Shown: piece after piece, positions 30,634 through 42,600 of the stretch | Numbering within the stretch: the stretch's first letter is position 1 | Layout of the letters: every line of letters starts with the position of its first letter | Assembly: GCA_004431415.1 (NCBI GenBank) | Contig: QPMI01000016.1 | Coordinates: forward strand, 1-47,937 | DNA from: Cyanophora paradoxa | Taxonomy: Eukaryota; Glaucocystophyceae; Cyanophorales; Cyanophoraceae | Direction of reading: 5' to 3' | DNA: 47,937 nucleotides | Translations under genes and position numbers: made by a program | Notes under the pieces: generated by a model | What the model saw: the letters and a program-made list of their open reading frames with translations, nothing else | Told to the model about the DNA's origin: nothing | Databases searched by the model: none

Positions 30634-33600
30634 TTCGGTGCGGCCCGATTAAACTAGGGGGAGCGATTGGCGAGAGACCGAAGCGCTTAGCACGAGCTAG
30701 TACGCATCTAAATGCATATCTGGTGCTCAGTCTCTCGCGGACGCGGTACAAAATTTTCCTAGATGTATGGTCATAGAAAGGCGACGAGGAAATGGCCAGT
30801 TTCGCGGCGAGCTAGCCGAGCTAGCAGTGCGCCCGGCCGGCGACTTATTGCCCAGCGTTCGAGTCCCGGAAGGGCAGTTGGGGGAGCGGGGGGCCTGGGC
30901 GGGCCTTGAGCTGCCTTGCGCTGTCGAGGGCGGAAGAGGGGGCCGGGGCGCAGCGACCGCCGAGGCCAACTTTCGCGCGCGAGGTTCTGGCGGGAGACCA
31001 AAATGTTTTTCATCTCGGCTGATCTAAAATGCACTTCCTACCTGCCCGGTCTCGCGCCAGTCACTCGCTGTGCTCCGCTTTAATTTCGGCTGGACTTGTA
31101 TGGCATCTGTTCGGTGCGGCCCGATTAAACTAGGGGGAGCGATTGGCGAGAGACCGAAGCGCTTAGCACGAGCTAGTACGCATCTAAATGCATATCTGGT
31201 GCTCAGTCTCTCGCGGACGCGGTACAAAATTTTCCTAGATGTATGGTCATAGAAAGGCGACGAGGAAATGGCCAGTTTCGCGGCGAGCTAGCCGAGCTAG
31301 CAGTGCGCCCGGCCGGCGACTTATTGCCCCAGCGTTCGAGTCCCGGGAAGGGCAGTTGGGGGGAGCGGGGGGGCCTGGGCGGGCCTTGAGCTGCCTTGCG
31401 CTGTCGAGGGCGGAAGAGGGGGCCGGGGCGCAGCGACCGCCGAGGCCAACTTTCGCGCGGCGAGGTTCTGGCGGGAGACCAAAAATGTTTTTCATCTCGG
31501 CTGATCTAAAATGCACTTCCTACCTGCCCGGTCTCGCGCCAGTCACTCGCTGTGCTCCGCTTTAATTTCGGCTGGACTTGTATGGCATCTGTTCGGTGCG
31601 GCCCGATTAAACTAGGGGAGCGATTGGCGAGAGACCGAAGCGCTTAGCACGAGCTAGTACGCATCTAAATGCATATCTGGTGCTCAGTCTCTCGCGGACG
31701 CGGTACAAAATTTTCCTAGATGTATGGTCATAGAAAGGCGACGAGGAAATGGCCAGTTTCGCGGCGAGCTAGCCGAGCTAGCAGTGCGCCCGGCCGGCGA
31801 CTTATTGCCCCAGCGTTCGAGTCCCGGGAAGGGCAGTTGGGGGGAGCGGGGGGGCCTGGGCGGGCCTTGAGCTGCCTTGCGCTGTCGAGGGCGGAAGAGG
31901 GGGCCGGGGCGCAGCGACCGCCGAGGCCAACTTTCGCGCGGCGAGGTTCTGGCGGGAGACCAAAAATGTTTTTCATCTCGGCTGATCTAAAATGCACTTC
32001 CTACCTGCCCGGTCTCGCGCCAGTCACTCGCTGTGCTCCGCTTTAATTTCGGCTGGACTTGTATGGCATCTGTTCGGTGCGGCCCGATTAAACTAGGGGG
32101 AGCGATTGGCGAGAGACCGAAGCGCTTAGCACGAGCTAGTACGCATCTAAATGCATATCTGGTGCTCAGTCTCTCGCGGACGCGGTACAAAATTTTCCTA
32201 GATGTATGGTCATAGAAAGGCGACGAGGAAATGGCCAGTTTCGCGGCGAGCTAGCCGAGCTAGCAGTGCGCCCGGCCGGCGACTTATTGCCCCAGCGTTC
32301 GAGTCCCGGGAAGGGCAGTTGGGGGGAGCGGGGGGGCCTGGGCGGGCCTTGAGCTGCCTTGCGCTGTCGAGGGCGGAAGAGGGGGCCGGGGCGCAGCGAC
32401 CGCCGAGGCCAACTTTCGCGCGGCGAGGTTCTGGCGGGAGACCAAAAATGTTTTTCATCTCGGCTGATCTAAAATGCACTTCCTACCTGCCCGGTCTCGC
32501 GCCAGTCACTCGCTGTGCTCCGCTTTAATTTCGGCTGGACTTGTATGGCATCTGTTCGGTGCGGCCCGATTAAACTAGGGGGAGCGATTGGCGAGAGACC
32601 GAAGCGCTTAGCACGAGCTAGTACGCATCTAAATGCATATCTGGTGCTCAGTCTCTCGCGGACGCGGTACAAAATTTTCCTAGATGTATGGTCATAGAAA
32701 GGCGACGAGGAAAGGCCAGTTTCGCGGCGAGCTAGCCGAGCTAGCAGTGCGCCCGGCCGGCGACTTATTGCCCCAGCGTTCGAGTCCCGGGAAGGGCAGT
32801 TGGGGGGAGCGGGGGGGCCTGGGCGGGCCTTGAGCTGCCTTGCGCTGTCGAGGGCGGAAGAGGGGGCCGGGGCGCAGCGACCGCCGAGGCCAACTTTCGC
32901 GCGCGAGGTTCTGGCGGGAGACCAAAAATGTTTTTCATCTCGGCTGATCTAAAATGCACTTCCTACCTGCCCGGTCTCGCGCCAGTCACTCGCTGTGCTC
33001 CGCTTTAATTTCGGCTGGACTTGTATGGCATCTGTTCGGTGCGGCCCGATTAAACTAGGGGGAGCGATTGGCGAGAGACCGAAGCGCTTAGCACGAGCTA
33101 GTACGCATCTAAATGCATATCTGGTGCTCAGTCTCTCGCGGACGCGGTACAAAATTTTCCTAGATGTATGGTCATAGAAAGGCGACGAGGAAAGGCCAGT
33201 TTCGCGGCGAGCTAGCCGAGCTAGCAGTGCGCCCGGCCGGCGACTTATTGCCCCAGCGTTCGAGTCCCGGGAAGGGCAGTTGGGGGAGCGGGGGGCCTGG
33301 GCGGGCCTTGAGCTGCCTTGCGCTGTCGAGGGCGGAAGAGGGGGCCGGGGCGCAGCGACCGCCGAGGCCAACTTTCGCACAGCGAGGTTCTGGCGGGAGA
33401 CCAAAAATGTTTTTCATCTCGGCTGATCTAAAATGCACTTCCTACCTGCCCGGTCTCGCGCCAGTCACTCGCTGTGCTCCGCTTTAATTTCGGCTGGACT
33501 TGTATGGCATCTGTTCGGTGCGGCCCGATTAAACTAGGGGGAGCGATTGGCGAGAGACCGAAGCGCTTAGCACGAGCTAGTACGCATCTAAATGCATATC

Positions 33601-36600
33601 TGGTGCTCAGTCTCTCGCGGACGCGGTACAAAATTTTCCTAGATGTATGGTCATAGAAAGGCGACGAGGAAAAGGCCAGTTTCGCGGCGAGCTAGCCGAG
33701 CTAGCAGTGCGCCCGGCCGGCGACTTATTGCCCAGCGTTCGAGTCCCGGGAAGGGCAGTTGGGGGAGCGGGGGGCCTGGGCGGGCCTTGAGCTGCCTTGC
33801 GCTGTCGAGGGCGGAAGAGGGGGCCGGGGCGCAGCGACCGCCGAGGCCAACTTTCGCACAGCGAGGTTCTGGCGGGAGACCAAAAATGTTTTTCATCTCG
33901 GCTGATCTAAAATGCACTTCCTACCTGCCCGGTCTCGCGCCAGTCACTCGCTGTGCTCCGCTTTAATTTCGGCTGGACTTGTATGGCATCTGTTCGGTGC
34001 GGCCCGATTAAACTAGGGGGAGCGATTGGCGAGAGACCGAAGCGCTTAGCACGAGCTAGTACGCATCTAAATGCATATCTGGTGCTCAGTCTCTCGCGGA
34101 CGCGGTACAAAATTTTCCTAGATGTATGGTCATAGAAAGGCGACGAGGAAAGGCCAGTTTCGCGGCGAGCTAGCCGAGCTAGCAGTGCGCCCGGCCGGCG
34201 ACTTATTGCCCCAGCGTTCGAGTCCCGGGAAGGGCAGTTGGGGGGAGCGGGGGGCCTGGGCGGGCCTTGAGCTGCCTTGCGCTGTCGAGGGCGGAAGAGG
34301 GGGCCGGGGCGCAGCGACCGCCGAGGCCAACTTTCGCACAGCGAGGTTCTGGCGGGAGACCAAAAATGTTTTTCATCTCGGCTGATCTAAAATGCACTTC
34401 CTACCTGCCCGGTCTCGCGCCAGTCACTCGCTGTGCTCCGCTTTAATTTCGGCTGGACTTGTATGGCATCTGTTCGGTGCGGCCCGATTAAACTAGGGGG
34501 AGCGATTGGCGAGAGACCGAAGCGCTTAGCACGAGCTAGTACGCATCTAAATGCATATCTGGTGCTCAGTCTCTCGCGGACGCGGTACAAAATTTTCCTA
34601 GATGTATGGTCATAGAAAGGCGACGAGGAAAGGCCAGTTTCGCGGCGAGCTAGCCGAGCTAGCAGTGCGCCCGGCCGGCGACTTATTGCCCCAGCGTTCG
34701 AGTCCCGGGAAGGGCAGTTGGGGGGAGCGGGGGGCCTGGGCGGGCCTTGAGCTGCCTTGCGCTGTCGAGGGCGGAAGAGGGGGCCGGGGCGCAGCGACCG
34801 CCGAGGCCAACTTTCGCACAGCGAGGTTCTGGCGGGAGACCAAAAATGTTTTTCATCTCGGCTGATCTAAAATGCACTTCCTACCTGCCCGGTCTCGCGC
34901 CAGTCACTCGCTGTGCTCCGCTTTAATTTCGGCTGGACTTGTATGGCATCTGTTCGGTGCGGCCCGATTAAACTAGGGGAGCGATTGGCGAGAGACCGAA
35001 GCGCTTAGCACGAGCTAGTACGCATCTAAATGCATATCTGGTGCTCAGTCTCTCGCGGACGCGGTACAAAATTTTCCTAGATGTATGGTCATAGAAAGGC
35101 GACGAGGAAAGGCCAGTTTCGCGGCGAGCTAGCCGAGCTAGCAGTGCGCCCGGCCGGCGACTTATTGCCCCAGCGTTCGAGTCCCGGGAAGGGCAGTTGG
35201 GGGGAGCGGGGGGCCTGGGCGGGCCTTGAGCTGCCTTGCGCTGTCGAGGGCGGAAGAGGGGGCCGGGGCGCAGCGACCGCCGAGGCCAACTTTCGCACAG
35301 CGAGGTTCTGGCGGGAGACCAAAAATGTTTTTCATCTCGGCTGATCTAAAATGCACTTCCTACCTGCCCGGTCTCGCGCCAGTCACTCGCTGTGCTCCGC
35401 TTTAATTTCGGCTGGACTTGTATGGCATCTGTTCGGTGCGGCCCGATTAAACTAGGGGGAGCGATTGGCGAGAGACCGAAGCGCTTAGCACGAGCTAGTA
35501 CGCATCTAAATGCATATCTGGTGCTCAGTCTCTCGCGGACGCGGTACAAAATTTTCCTAGATGTATGGTCATAGAAAGGCGACGAGGAAAAGGCCAGTTT
35601 CGCGGCGAGCTAGCCGAGCTAGCAGTGCGCCCGGCCGGCGACTTATTGCCCCAGCGTTCGAGTCCCGGGAAGGGCAGTTGGGGGGAGCGGGGGGGCCTGG
35701 GCGGGCCTTGAGCTGCCTTGCGCTGTCGAGGGCGGAAGAGGGGGCCGGGGCGCAGCGACCGCCGAGGCCAACTTTCGCACAGCGAGGTTCTGGCGGGAGA
35801 CCAAAAATGTTTTTCATCTCGGCTGATCTAAAATGCACTTCCTACCTGCCCGGTCTCGCGCCAGTCACTCGCTGTGCTCCGCTTTAATTTCGGCTGGACT
35901 TGTATGGCATCTGTTCGGTGCGGCCCGATTAAACTAGGGGGAGCGATTGGCGAGAGACCGAAGCGCTTAGCACGAGCTAGTACGCATCTAAATGCATATC
36001 TGGTGCTCAGTCTCTCGCGGACGCGGTACAAAATTTTCCTAGATGTATGGTCATAGAAAGGCGACGAGGAAAAGGCCAGTTTCGCGGCGAGCTAGCCGAG
36101 CTAGCAGTGCGCCCGGCCGGCGACTTATTGCCCCAGCGTTCGAGTCCCGGGAAGGGCAGTTGGGGGAGCGGGGGGGCCTGGGCGGGCCTTGAGCTGCCTT
36201 GCGCTGTCGAGGGCGGAAGAGGGGGCCGGGGCGCAGCGACCGCCGAGGCCAACTTTCGCACAGCGAGGTTCTGGCGGGAGACCAAAAATGTTTTTCATCT
36301 CGGCTGATCTAAAATGCACTTCCTACCTGCCCGGTCTCGCGCCAGTCACTCGCTGTGCTCCGCTTTAATTTCGGCTGGACTTGTATGGCATCTGTTCGGT
36401 GCGGCCCGATTAAACTAGGGGGAGCGATTGGCGAGAGACCGAAGCGCTTAGCACGAGCTAGTACGCATCTAAATGCATATCTGGTGCTCAGTCTCTCGCG
36501 GACGCGGTACAAAATTTTCCTAGATGTATGGTCATAGAAAGGCGACGAGGAAAAGGCCAGTTTCGCGGCGAGCTAGCCGAGCTAGCAGTGCGCCCGGCCG

Positions 36601-39600
36601 GCGACTTATTGCCCCAGCGTTCGAGTCCCGGGAAGGGCAGTTGGGGGGAGCGGGGGGCCTGGGCGGGCCTTGAGCTGCCTTGCGCTGTCGAGGGCGGAAG
36701 AGGGGGCCGGGGCGCAGCGACCGCCGAGGCCAACTTTCGCACAGCGAGGTTCTGGCGGGAGACCAAAAATGTTTTTCATCTCGGCTGATCTAAAATGCAC
36801 TTCCTACCTGCCCGGTCTCGCGCCAGTCACTCGCTGTGCTCCGCTTTAATTTCGGCTGGACTTGTATGGCATCTGTTCGGTGCGGCCCGATTAAACTAGG
36901 GGGAGCGATTGGCGAGAGACCGAAGCGCTTAGCACGAGCTAGTACGCATCTAAATGCATATCTGGTGCTCAGTCTCTCGCGGACGCGGTACAAAATTTTC
37001 CTAGATGTATGGTCATAGAAAGGCGACGAGGAAAAGGCCAGTTTCGCGGCGAGCTAGCCGAGCTAGCAGTGCGCCCGGCCGGCGACTTATTGCCCAGCGT
37101 TCGAGTCCCGGGAAGGGCAGTTGGGGGGAGCGGGGGGCCTGGGCGGGCCTTGAGCTGCCTTGCGCTGTCGAGGGCGGAAGAGGGGGCCGGGGCGCAGCGA
37201 CCGCCGAGGCCAACTTTCGCACAGCGAGGTTCTGGCGGGAGACCAAAAATGTTTTTCATCTCGGCTGATCTAAAATGCACTTCCTACCTGCCCGGTCTCG
37301 CGCCAGTCACTCGCTGTGCTCCGCTTTAATTTCGGCTGGACTTGTATGGCATCTGTTCGGTGCGGCCCGATTAAACTAGGGGGAGCGATTGGCGAGAGAC
37401 CGAAGCGCTTAGCACGAGCTAGTACGCATCTAAATGCATATCTGGTGCTCAGTCTCTCGCGGACGCGGTACAAAATTTTCCTAGATGTATGGTCATAGAA
37501 AGGCGACGAGGAAAAGGCCAGTTTCGCGGCGAGCTAGCCGAGCTAGCAGTGCGCCCGGCCGGCGACTTATTGCCCCAGCGTTCGAGTCCCGGGAAGGGCA
37601 GTTGGGGGGAGCGGGGGGCCTGGGCGGGCCTTGAGCTGCCTTGCGCTGTCGAGGGCGGAAGAGGGGGCCGGGGCGCAGCGACCGCCGAGGCCAACTTTCG
37701 CACAGCGAGGTTCTGGCGGGAGACCAAAAATGTTTTTCATCTCGGCTGATCTAAAATGCACTTCCTACCTGCCCGGTCTCGCGCCAGTCACTCGCTGTGC
37801 TCCGCTTTAATTTCGGCTGGACTTGTATGGCATCTGTTCGGTGCGGCCCGATTAAACTAGGGGGAGCGATTGGCGAGAGACCGAAGCGCTTAGCACGAGC
37901 TAGTACGCATCTAAATGCATATCTGGTGCTCAGTCTCTCGCGGACGCGGTACAAAATTTTCCTAGATGTATGGTCATAGAAAGGCGACGAGGAAAAGGCC
38001 AGTTTCGCGGCGAGCTAGCCGAGCTAGCAGTGCGCCCGGCCGGCGACTTATTGCCCCAGCGTTCGAGTCCCGGGAAGGGCAGTTGGGGGAGCGGGGGGGC
38101 CTGGGCGGGCCTTGAGCTGCCTTGCGCTGTCGAGGGCGGAAGAGGGGGCCGGGGCGCAGCGACCGCCGAGGCCAACTTTCGCACAGCGAGGTTCTGGCGG
38201 GAGACCAAAAATGTTTTTCATCTCGGCTGATCTAAAATGCACTTCCTACCTGCCCGGTCTCGCGCCAGTCACTCGCTGTGCTCCGCTTTAATTTCGGCTG
38301 GACTTGTATGGCATCTGTTCGGTGCGGCCCGATTAAACTAGGGGGAGCGATTGGCGAGAGACCGAAGCGCTTAGCACGAGCTAGTACGCATCTAAATGCA
38401 TATCTGGTGCTCAGTCTCTCGCGGACGCGGTACAAAATTTTCCTAGATGTATGGTCATAGAAAGGCGACGAGGAAAAGGCCAGTTTCGCGGCGAGCTAGC
38501 CGAGCTAGCAGTGCGCCCGGCCGGCGACTTATTGCCCCAGCGTTCGAGTCCCGGGAAGGGCAGTTGGGGGGAGCGGGGGGCCTGGGCGGGCCTTGAGCTG
38601 CCTTGCGCTGTCGAGGGCGGAAGAGGGGGCCGGGGCGCAGCGACCGCCGAGGCCAACTTTCGCACAGCGAGGTTCTGGCGGGAGACCAAAAATGTTTTTC
38701 ATCTCGGCTGATCTAAAATGCACTTCCTACCTGCCCGGTCTCGCGCCAGTCACTCGCTGTGCTCCGCTTTAATTTCGGCTGGACTTGTATGGCATCTGTT
38801 CGGTGCGGCCCGATTAAACTAGGGGAGCGATTGGCGAGAGACCGAAGCGCTTAGCACGAGCTAGTACGCATCTAAATGCATATCTGGTGCTCAGTCTCTC
38901 GCGGACGCGGTACAAAATTTTCCTAGATGTATGGTCATAGAAAGGCGACGAGGAAAAGGCCAGTTTCGCGGCGAGCTAGCCGAGCTAGCAGTGCGCCCGG
39001 CCGGCGACTTATTGCCCCAGCGTTCGAGTCCCGGGAAGGGCAGTTGGGGGGAGCGGGGGGGCCTGGGCGGGCCTTGAGCTGCCTTGCGCTGTCGAGGGCG
39101 GAAGAGGGGGCCGGGGCGCAGCGACCGCCGAGGCCAACTTTCGCACAGCGAGGTTCTGGCGGGAGACCAAAAATGTTTTTCATCTCGGCTGATCTAAAAT
39201 GCACTTCCTACCTGCCCGGTCTCGCGCCAGTCACTCGCTGTGCTCCGCTTTAATTTCGGCTGGACTTGTATGGCATCTGTTCGGTGCGGCCCGATTAAAC
39301 TAGGGGGAGCGATTGGCGAGAGACCGAAGCGCTTAGCACGAGCTAGTACGCATCTAAATGCATATCTGGTGCTCAGTCTCTCGCGGACGCGGTACAAAAT
39401 TTTCCTAGATGTATGGTCATAGAAAGGCGACGAGGAAAAGGCCAGTTTCGCGGCGAGCTAGCCGAGCTAGCAGTGCGCCCGGCCGGCGACTTATTGCCCC
39501 AGCGTTCGAGTCCCGGGAAGGGCAGTTGGGGGAGCGGGGGGGCCTGGGCGGGCCTTGAGCTGCCTTGCGCTGTCGAGGGCGGAAGAGGGGGCCGGGGCGC

Positions 39601-42600
39601 AGCGACCGCCGAGGCCAACTTTCGCACAGCGAGGTTCTGGCGGGAGACCAAAAATGTTTTTCATCTCGGCTGATCTAAAATGCACTTCCTACCTGCCCGG
39701 TCTCGCGCCAGTCACTCGCTGTGCTCCGCTTTAATTTCGGCTGGACTTGTATGGCATCTGTTCGGTGCGGCCCGATTAAACTAGGGGGAGCGATTGGCGA
39801 GAGACCGAAGCGCTTAGCACGAGCTAGTACGCATCTAAATGCATATCTGGTGCTCAGTCTCTCGCGGACGCGGTACAAAATTTTCCTAGATGTATGGTCA
39901 TAGAAAGGCGACGAGGAAAAGGCCAGTTTCGCGGCGAGCTAGCCGAGCTAGCAGTGCGCCCGGCCGGCGACTTATTGCCCCAGCGTTCGAGTCCCGGGAA
40001 GGGCAGTTGGGGGGAGCGGGGGGGCCTGGGCGGGCCTTGAGCTGCCTTGCGCTGTCGAGGGCGGAAGAGGGGGCCGGGGCGCAGCGACCGCCGAGGCCAA
40101 CTTTCGCACAGCGAGGTTCTGGCGGGAGACCAAAAATGTTTTTCATCTCGGCTGATCTAAAATGCACTTCCTACCTGCCCGGTCTCGCGCCAGTCACTCG
40201 CTGTGCTCCGCTTTAATTTCGGCTGGACTTGTATGGCATCTGTTCGGTGCGGCCCGATTAAACTAGGGGGAGCGATTGGCGAGAGACCGAAGCGCTTAGC
40301 ACGAGCTAGTACGCATCTAAATGCATATCTGGTGCTCAGTCTCTCGCGGACGCGGTACAAAATTTTCCTAGATGTATGGTCATAGAAAGGCGACGAGGAA
40401 AAGGCCAGTTTCGCGGCGAGCTAGCCGAGCTAGCAGTGCGCCCGGCCGGCGACTTATTGCCCCAGCGTTCGAGTCCCGGGAAGGGCAGTTGGGGGGAGCG
40501 GGGGGCCTGGGCGGGCCTTGAGCTGCCTTGCGCTGTCGAGGGCGGAAGAGGGGGCCGGGGCGCAGCGACCGCCGAGGCCAACTTTCGCACAGCGAGGTTC
40601 TGGCGGGAGACCAAAAATGTTTTTCATCTCGGCTGATCTAAAATGCACTTCCTACCTGCCCGGTCTCGCGCCAGTCACTCGCTGTGCTCCGCTTTAATTT
40701 CGGCTGGACTTGTATGGCATCTGTTCGGTGCGGCCCGATTAAACTAGGGGGAGCGATTGGCGAGAGACCGAAGCGCTTAGCACGAGCTAGTACGCATCTA
40801 AATGCATATCTGGTGCTCAGTCTCTCGCGGACGCGGTACAAAATTTTCCTAGATGTATGGTCATAGAAAGGCGACGAGGAAAAGGCCAGTTTCGCGGCGA
40901 GCTAGCCGAGCTAGCAGTGCGCCCGGCCGGCGACTTATTGCCCCAGCGTTCGAGTCCCGGGAAGGGCAGTTGGGGGAGCGGGGGGCCTGGGCGGGCCTTG
41001 AGCTGCCTTGCGCTGTCGAGGGCGGAAGAGGGGGCCGGGGCGCAGCGACCGCCGAGGCCAACTTTCGCACAGCGAGGTTCTGGCGGGAGACCAAAAATGT
41101 TTTTCATCTCGGCTGATCTAAAATGCACTTCCTACCTGCCCGGTCTCGCGCCAGTCACTCGCTGTGCTCCGCTTTAATTTCGGCTGGACTTGTATGGCAT
41201 CTGTTCGGTGCGGCCCGATTAAACTAGGGGGAGCGATTGGCGAGAGACCGAAGCGCTTAGCACGAGCTAGTACGCATCTAAATGCATATCTGGTGCTCAG
41301 TCTCTCGCGGACGCGGTACAAAATTTTCCTAGATGTATGGTCATAGAAAGGCGACGAGGAAAAGGCCAGTTTCGCGGCGAGCTAGCCGAGCTAGCAGTGC
41401 GCCCGGCCGGCGACTTATTGCCCCAGCGTTCGAGTCCCGGGAAGGGCAGTTGGGGGAGCGGGGGGGCCTGGGCGGGCCTTGAGCTGCCTTGCGCTGTCGA
41501 GGGCGGAAGAGGGGGCCGGGGCGCAGCGACCGCCGAGGCCAACTTTCGCACAGCGAGGTTCTGGCGGGAGACCAAAAATGTTTTTCATCTCGGCTGATCT
41601 AAAATGCACTTCCTACCTGCCCGGTCTCGCGCCAGTCACTCGCTGTGCTCCGCTTTAATTTCGGCTGGACTTGTATGGCATCTGTTCGGTGCGGCCCGAT
41701 TAAACTAGGGGGAGCGATTGGCGAGAGACCGAAGCGCTTAGCACGAGCTAGTACGCATCTAAATGCATATCTGGTGCTCAGTCTCTCGCGGACGCGGTAC
41801 AAAATTTTCCTAGATGTATGGTCATAGAAAGGCGACGAGGAAAAGGCCAGTTTCGCGGCGAGCTAGCCGAGCTAGCAGTGCGCCCGGCCGGCGACTTATT
41901 GCCCCAGCGTTCGAGTCCCGGGAAGGGCAGTTGGGGGAGCGGGGGGGCCTGGGCGGGCCTTGAGCTGCCTTGCGCTGTCGAGGGCGGAAGAGGGGCCGGG
42001 GCGCAGCGACCGCCGAGGCCAACTTTCGCACAGCGAGGTTCTGGCGGGAGACCAAAAATGTTTTTCATCTCGGCTGATCTAAAATGCACTTCCTACCTGC
42101 CCGGTCTCGCGCCAGTCACTCGCTGTGCTCCGCTTTAATTTCGGCTGGACTTGTATGGCATCTGTTCGGTGCGGCCCGATTAAACTAGGGGGAGCGATTG
42201 GCGAGAGACCGAAGCGCTTAGCACGAGCTAGTACGCATCTAAATGCATATCTGGTGCTCAGTCTCTCGCGGACGCGGTACAAAATTTTCCTAGATGTATG
42301 GTCATAGAAAGGCGACGAGGAAAAGGCCAGTTTCGCGGCGAGCTAGCCGAGCTAGCAGTGCGCCCGGCCGGCGACTTATTGCCCCAGCGTTCGAGTCCCG
42401 GGAAGGGCAGTTGGGGGAGCGGGGGGGCCTGGGCGGGCCTTGAGCTGCCTTGCGCTGTCGAGGGCGGAAGAGGGGGCCGGGGCGCAGCGACCGCCGAGGC
42501 CAACTTTCGCACAGCGAGGTTCTGGCGGGAGACCAAAAATGTTTTTCATCTCGGCTGATCTAAAATGCACTTCCTACCTGCCCGGTCTCGCGCCAGTCAC

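Noticed and set aside
30811-30900. tRNA gene in the satellite unit
   Set aside because: A- and B-box-like motifs are spaced correctly, but acceptor and anticodon stems do not pair and U33 is missing.
30990-31040. 5S rRNA or snRNA similarity (CTCGGCTGATCT, GGGAGACC) in the satellite
   Set aside because: Only short words match, and in the wrong order. No 5S or U-snRNA fold can be built.
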